Shown here piece by piece: positions 4,660-8,682 of a DNA stretch of 8,682 nt. The stretch comes from Bdellovibrionales bacterium (lineage in GTDB: Bacteria; Bdellovibrionota; Bdellovibrionia; Bdellovibrionales; UBA1609). Each line of letters opens with the position of its first letter. Positions within the stretch are counted from its first letter, which is position 1. Made by a program: the position numbers and the translations under genes. The DNA lies in contig JAGRAG010000287.1 of the NCBI GenBank assembly GCA_020435025.1, positions 1 to 8,682 of the forward strand, read 5' to 3'. The notes under the pieces are model-generated. The model was not told where the DNA came from. It saw only the letters and a program-made list of their open reading frames with translations, and did no database searches.

Positions 4660-5754
4660 TTGAATTCCACTTGTAGCGCACACAAACCACTTTCTGAACC
4701 TCACAACTATGGCCGTATTGTTTACGAAAGTCGTGATGGTCTGATTATTAAACCTCGGTCCATTGTTTGGGAAGAGCTATTCATCGGAAAGATAGGGTTT
4801 GTTGAAGATGTCACAAATACTATTGCGAAAAAAAATCCTGAGTTTAGTGGTTTTACGTTACCAAATTTGACCTTTTCACGCTATGACCAAGTTAATTACT
4901 CTATTGAAAAACTAGTTGTGTCTCCTACAGATTATTGCTCGAAAATTGAAATCGAAAAAATAGGAAACACATTTGCACTACTAATATTTTTCGGAATAAC
5001 CGACCTGCATCAAGAAAATATTTTCTTTGGGCGTGACTCAAAAGGAAAACTGATTTTCACACCTATTGATGTCGAGATAGTTTTAGAGTGCCCAAAAACG
5101 CTCGGCCAATCAGGCTTAGTTCCCGATGCTGCATATCCGTTTTATGTTTCGGCAATTTCACACTTAAAAAAGCTTGTAAATAACGTCGGAATTGAAACCG
5201 TCGCTGCACCTCTTGTATATGGATACCTTAAGACCTTGAGCTTGTTAGCTGAAAGCGAAAGTGAACTAAATTCTTTGATGCTTACCTTTATTGATATTCA
5301 GTCAACTCCAATACGTGTCGCTATTCGAAAATCAAAAAGCTACTCAAATTTTTTAAATGGGATATACAAACAAAAAGAATTTCAAATTCCGCCTATACCG
5401 TCTGAACAAGCACAACTAGAGAGAAGAGACATACCTTATTTCTTTCGTTTTCCAAATGATGAAACTCTTTATTACTATGACAATTTTTTAAATCCAATAA
5501 AAGTTCCTGCAAAGGATGTTTCAGGAATGATACTACTCAAAAAACGAATAGTATCTGAAAATGAAATCACTCCGAATCCTCATTTAAATCAAATTTTTAG
5601 AACCGGACCTCTGCAAATTATACGCGGTTTATGCTACATCACTAGGCATTTCGAATCTAAGTACAAATCAACGAATATATTAAGTAAATATGGTATGGCA
5701 TACCTTTGGGATGAATACTTTAAAATAAAACTAAAATGCTCACTCCAAAACTGA
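4660..5754 (+). CDS. Stand-alone LanM-type dehydratase (DUF4135) domain protein
   Basis: A 364-residue protein resembling the kinase/lyase half of class II lanthipeptide synthetases, which phosphorylates Ser/Thr of a precursor and eliminates phosphate to give dehydro residues. Numbered from the TTG at 4660: SEPHNYGRIV (12-21) corresponds to the GDxHxxGR motif with E13 replacing Asp; KPR is at 31-33; TDLHQEN at 114-120 supplies D115, H117 and N120; IDVE at 136-139 supplies D137 and E139. R219 and S225 fall where family members have the lyase Arg and Thr (RxxxRxT). RDIPYF (256-261) matches GDIPxF. The N-terminal several hundred residues of LanM and the whole LanC cyclase domain with its zinc ligands are absent. 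TTG is the first usable start, has no Shine-Dalgarno and abuts the previous TAG, so translational coupling or read-through would be needed. No in-frame ATG occurs until far into the domain. Confidence 0.68.
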   Translation: MNSTCSAHKPLSEPHNYGRIVYESRDGLIIKPRSIVWEELFIGKIGFVEDVTNTIAKKNPEFSGFTLPNLTFSRYDQVNYSIEKLVVSPTDYCSKIEIEKIGNTFALLIFFGITDLHQENIFFGRDSKGKLIFTPIDVEIVLECPKTLGQSGLVPDAAYPFYVSAISHLKKLVNNVGIETVAAPLVYGYLKTLSLLAESESELNSLMLTFIDIQSTPIRVAIRKSKSYSNFLNGIYKQKEFQIPPIPSEQAQLERRDIPYFFRFPNDETLYYYDNFLNPIKVPAKDVSGMILLKKRIVSENEITPNPHLNQIFRTGPLQIIRGLCYITRHFESKYKSTNILSKYGMAYLWDEYFKIKLKCSLQN

Positions 5755-5781
5755 ACTCTACAGGATCCCTTGAACAATCTT

Positions 5782-7152
5782 TTATTTTTTTTCTAAAGCC
5801 TCTCGAACCACCAAGAAATAACTAAACTGTTCGTCTCCTCTTAGACGATAATGAGCGAAACTCACTTTTTTGGGGTCGTCAAGATCCTTCGTGCGTGCAA
5901 TTTCCACACTTTTTCCCTTCGTATCCGACATTCTGATCCATCCTCCAAAAGGGTTCTCCCCAACAACCATTGATTCCAGACTGTCCGCAGTCGTTTTAAA
6001 AGTAGTTACCTCTTCGCCCCTTCCCCCAATTGAAAGTGTCTGTGCTCCCACCGCAAGTGTTGAAAAGCCCTCTTTGTATTTTTCCTTCAACAAAGTCCCC
6101 AAAACTTTACCGTATTTAACATATGAGTTGGATGAGGAAGCTTTAGGGCTATTGTAAAGCAAATGAGCTAAGTGAGTCCACACAACGATCGGACCACCCC
6201 GCGCCTCAAGTAAAGCGACGGTCTTATCTGCCATACCTTGATCACGCATTATATAACCCATTCTCTGATCCTTGCTTGCTTCACCATACATTCTAAACCA
6301 ACTCATAAGTGACTGCACGGCAACTTCTGTCTCAAACCTTACTTCAGGAGCCAAATCTGCGTTAGCAATTAAATTTTTTACTTTACTTAACAGTGTAACT
6401 CCCTCATTGACTGAGGATTCCGATAATGTCCTTTTTCCAATAATTAGTTCTTGTTCAAACTCTCTAAACGAAACCATATCACCTTCACCGGGCAACAACT
6501 CTAATAATTTAAATTCTAATCTACTGTTGCCATTGCTAAGAAATTACCGAACTTTACTTGCCTCGTAATATGGCTGTCTTACATCAACCCCAAAAACAGA
6601 AACCTTTCGGTTGGTTTCTCGATTAAATTTTGCCAAACTATTAAAAAAATCCAAAACTTGGTGTGAACGCCAAACAGAATAAAGCCCTTCTAAATCCCTT
6701 TCGACCAATTTTTCTCCATTTTGAATCTTTTGATTAATACTAATGACCGCCCCTGAAGGAACTTCGAAAAGCAACGTATTAACCTCTGCCTTCTTTATAA
6801 GTTCTAAAATGGCTTTCCCGGCAGCCGCATGAAGACCTCCGCTATTATGTGATATTTCACCTATTCCAATAATCTTCAAGGATCCTAACTCTGAAGTGGG
6901 TAAATTCCATATATCTCGCTCAGCACTTATCGACGGAACACACTTACTCTTCATTTCTATGCCCCCTGAAGAAACGGTTCTATTTGCTTGAAACTGATCA
7001 CACTCTAAAGCATATTTACTACTCATGAAGCTTTTTTTAATTTGAAAGAAGAGCAGTACTAATATGCAACAACCAAAAACAACGGCGATTAAACGAATCC
7101 TTATAATTCCCGGTTTAATTGTTACTAGTTTATCGTCAATCATCTTACTCAT
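5782..7152 (-). pseudogene. Erythromycin esterase superfamily protein, interrupted by one TAA
   Basis: Two consecutive open segments in the same frame (7152 to 6547 and 6543 to 5785) encode one Ere-like protein of about 456 codons, broken only by TAA at 6546-6544. The first part has a membrane anchor (about residues 17-37, LIAVVFGCCILVLLFF) and then IIGIGEISHNSGG, the family GExTH motif (E99, H102, which align with the active-site Glu/His of EreB), LLFEVPSG and VFGVDVRQP. The second part has RDQGMADKTVALLEARGG and VVWTHLAHLLYN, matching the RxxxMAxN and AHNxH motifs. Relatives hydrolyse macrolide esters, but most homologues have no known substrate. The start is uncertain: 7152 or 7143 keeps the membrane segment but overlaps the kinase gene, while 7026 avoids overlap and loses it. 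None has a good ribosome binding site. It is convergent with the LanM-like gene (27 bp apart). A sequencing error at 6544-6546 is possible. Confidence 0.72.
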
Positions 7153-8431
7153 AGTAATTACTCTATCACTTTACCAAGGATATCGCCATGAAATGTTAAC
7201 AAGGTTTGAAACGATCGCCGAGCACTTTAAAGAAAACGTTTCTGAGAGTGTTTTGTTGGGTGAATACAATTCCACTTATACTTTTTGTAAGCGTCTAAGC
7301 CTTTCACATGATGTAAAATCTATACTGGTTGAAGGTACGGATGGCACCAAAGTCTGTAGCATAAATCAGCACGAAAGCTCCCTACACCCTATAAATAGTT
7401 TTGTTTTCTTTGATGACCAAGAAAAAGAGAAAGCTGCGGTAATTCGACTTGGATTTGATTTATCTAGCTTAAGACAGGAACTTATACGCTCAATTTTGTT
7501 TGGTTTGTTCGTTGCTGGAGCCTTTTTGGGTTTTCACTTTTTAACCTATCGATATCTTGCAAAGAAAATAGGAATACCTATTCGAGCACAATCCCAACTT
7601 CTCGAATCTGGCTCATTAGAAGAAATGCGTGACTGCCCTGTCGATTTAGGGGGTAATGTGTCTGAATTACACCTACTTCTATCTGGCATCAAGACTATGT
7701 CGTCGAGGCTTATTGAGTCTCAAATTGAACTAAAATTTACAGAAAGACTTAGAACAATAAATGAAGTCTCAAGAAAAGTTGCCCATGACATTCGGTCTCC
7801 GCTTTCAGCTTTAAATGCTCTCGCTTCAAGTGCTAAAGATAGGGAAGAAAAAAATACCTTAACTACAATTTCAGACCGACTAAACGATATTGTATCCGAT
7901 TTGTTAAACTCTAATAATATAAACGGGAACTTAAAGTCAAATGACGCAAAAAAGATATACCAACCAAATAGTTTGCCTGTGGAAAGCATTGTCGGGATAC
8001 TTAAAAAACTTGAAATAGAAATAAGAGCAACTTTGGAGCAAGGAATTAAGTTTAAAATCGAAACTTACTTTGGCAACAAAGCAATCTTTCATTTTTTTAC
8101 TAAAATAGATTTAAGCAAGCTAGTAAGAGTATTATCAAATATTATCAACAATTCAATAGATGCGATCTCTTCCAATGGCGGCCAAATAAAAGTAACCGCG
8201 CATTTTAGCAACGATAGTCTTAAGTTCACTGTAATTGACAACGGAAAAGGAATTAAAGAAGAAATACTTTTAAGACTGGGGAAAGAAGAACTTACTTTTG
8301 ACAAAACTGATGGAAACGGTTTAGGTGTTTATGGAGCATATCAACAGGTCAACTCTTGGAATGGAAAAATAAGCTATCGATCTCAGATTAATATCGGTAC
8401 AGAGGTCACTGTTGAGATCCCATGTAAATAG
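7064..8431 (+). CDS. Membrane sensor histidine kinase
   Basis: A complete 455-residue two-component sensor kinase. TM1 is at about residues 12-37 and TM2 at about 141-162. They enclose a periplasmic sensor loop of about 100 residues with two cysteines (C75, C98) that could form a disulfide. A linker follows, then a HisKA dimerisation helix with phosphoacceptor H241 in VAHDIRSPLSAL. The HATPase domain shows an N box (SNIINNSIDA, 358-367), G1 (DNGKGI, 392-397) and G2 (DGNGLGVYGAYQQ, 416-428). The F box is degenerate. A receiver domain and cognate response regulator are not in the window. The start at 7064 keeps TM1 intact and has a weak purine-rich AGAAGAG upstream. Its 5' end faces and possibly overlaps the Ere-like gene. 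The signal sensed is unknown. A glycosyltransferase gene follows after 29 bp, so co-transcription is possible. Confidence 0.92.
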   Translation: MQQPKTTAIKRILIIPGLIVTSLSSIILLIVITLSLYQGYRHEMLTRFETIAEHFKENVSESVLLGEYNSTYTFCKRLSLSHDVKSILVEGTDGTKVCSINQHESSLHPINSFVFFDDQEKEKAAVIRLGFDLSSLRQELIRSILFGLFVAGAFLGFHFLTYRYLAKKIGIPIRAQSQLLESGSLEEMRDCPVDLGGNVSELHLLLSGIKTMSSRLIESQIELKFTERLRTINEVSRKVAHDIRSPLSALNALASSAKDREEKNTLTTISDRLNDIVSDLLNSNNINGNLKSNDAKKIYQPNSLPVESIVGILKKLEIEIRATLEQGIKFKIETYFGNKAIFHFFTKIDLSKLVRVLSNIINNSIDAISSNGGQIKVTAHFSNDSLKFTVIDNGKGIKEEILLRLGKEELTFDKTDGNGLGVYGAYQQVNSWNGKISYRSQINIGTEVTVEIPCK

Positions 8432-8460
8432 TCTAATTAAAATTAAATCATGAAAGATTT

Positions 8461-8682
8461 ATGAAAAGTTATTTGAGAAATCATTTTTGGGTCGCCCTTC
8501 TTTTATTTAGTTTTATGAACTTAGGCCTCGGCTATCGGCATATTTGGCAGGACGAAATTGAGACCGCCGAGCGGGCTCGTTCTATTTTGTTTTATGGAAT
8601 TCCTAAAACCATAGACCCCGAAGGGCGGGTGAGTGTGAACACTTCGGGAGCTGAATTAGAAAACAGCGATCTGCATCGCTAT
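8461..8682 (+). CDS. GT-C (ArnT/PMT-like) membrane glycosyltransferase, 5' part
   Basis: The first 74 residues of a gene that leaves the window. After a basic start, residues 9-24 form a first transmembrane helix (FWVALLLFSFMNLGLG). Then comes YRHIWQDEIETAERARSI, with the D31-E32 pair in the first external loop and the ETAERAR continuation seen in ArnT/PMT-type family 39 and 83 glycosyltransferases, followed by ILFYGIPKTIDPEG (family: ARxILxxGxP). These enzymes move sugars from polyprenyl-phosphate donors to lipids, glycans or proteins on the outer face of the inner membrane. The specific acceptor cannot be told from this fragment. The ATG at 8461 has only a weak GAAAGA upstream; a nearby ATG at 8450 runs into a stop after four codons. 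Confidence 0.72.
   Translation, partial: MKSYLRNHFWVALLLFSFMNLGLGYRHIWQDEIETAERARSILFYGIPKTIDPEGRVSVNTSGAELENSDLHRY

Noticed and set aside
5755..5781. Terminator between the convergent LanM-like and Ere-like genes
   Set aside because: The 27-bp gap has no stem followed by a T-run in either direction.
5870..6568. Plus-strand ORFs opposite the Ere-like gene
   Set aside because: They lie antisense to frames with clear Ere family motifs and show no motif or RBS of their own.

Overview
The window is AT-rich bacterial DNA. It probably comes from a Gram-negative organism: it encodes an extracytoplasmic solute-binding protein with a Sec signal peptide, a two-transmembrane sensor kinase with a periplasmic loop, and a GT-C type membrane glycosyltransferase. 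The overall feel (small IS remnants, many short accessory genes, family 5 binding protein, Ere-like protein) would suit a Bdellovibrionota/deltaproteobacterial-type genome, but nothing here fixes the taxon and that guess is weak.

Bases 1-950 are a scarred toxin-antitoxin/IS region. A 5' fragment of an IS21-type istB helper gene (102-332) has a stop at codon 3 and no ATPase domain. A short C-terminal remnant that looks like a toxin (421-489) follows, then an apparently intact HTH antitoxin-like gene (493-942). Bases 1006-2173 hold an intact IS481-family insertion sequence with imperfect inverted repeats and one complete DDE transposase. A long imperfect hairpin overlaps its ribosome binding site. 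Bases 2174-2720 are mostly non-coding; they contain a 44-codon reverse-strand ORF with a good Shine-Dalgarno and a perfect 14-bp palindrome upstream of it.

Bases 2721-5754 are the most interesting part. A family 5 (Opp/Dpp-like) periplasmic binding protein gene on the minus strand diverges from a two-gene plus-strand unit. The first gene encodes a 90-residue peptide with a signal-peptide-like start, an acidic leader-like segment and a short Thr/Cys-rich C-terminus. The second, in the same frame directly after the TAG stop, encodes a stand-alone domain resembling the kinase/lyase (dehydratase) half of class II lanthipeptide synthetases (LanM, DUF4135). It has no LanC cyclase domain. This could be a minimal, unusual RiPP locus. 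The alternative is one gene split by an amber codon.

Bases 5782-7152 (minus) are an erythromycin-esterase-superfamily gene interrupted by one in-frame TAA but otherwise open over about 456 codons. Its membrane-anchor-coding 5' end overlaps head-to-head with a plus-strand sensor histidine kinase (7064-8431). The kinase is followed 29 bp later by the start of a GT-C/ArnT-like glycosyltransferase that runs off the window.

The binding protein, peptide/dehydratase pair, Ere-like protein and kinase are neighbours, so production, uptake or sensing of a modified peptide is a possible theme. That link rests on proximity only. Three separate genes contain in-frame stops (TAA, TAG, TAA), so partial decay of the locus is a serious competing explanation.
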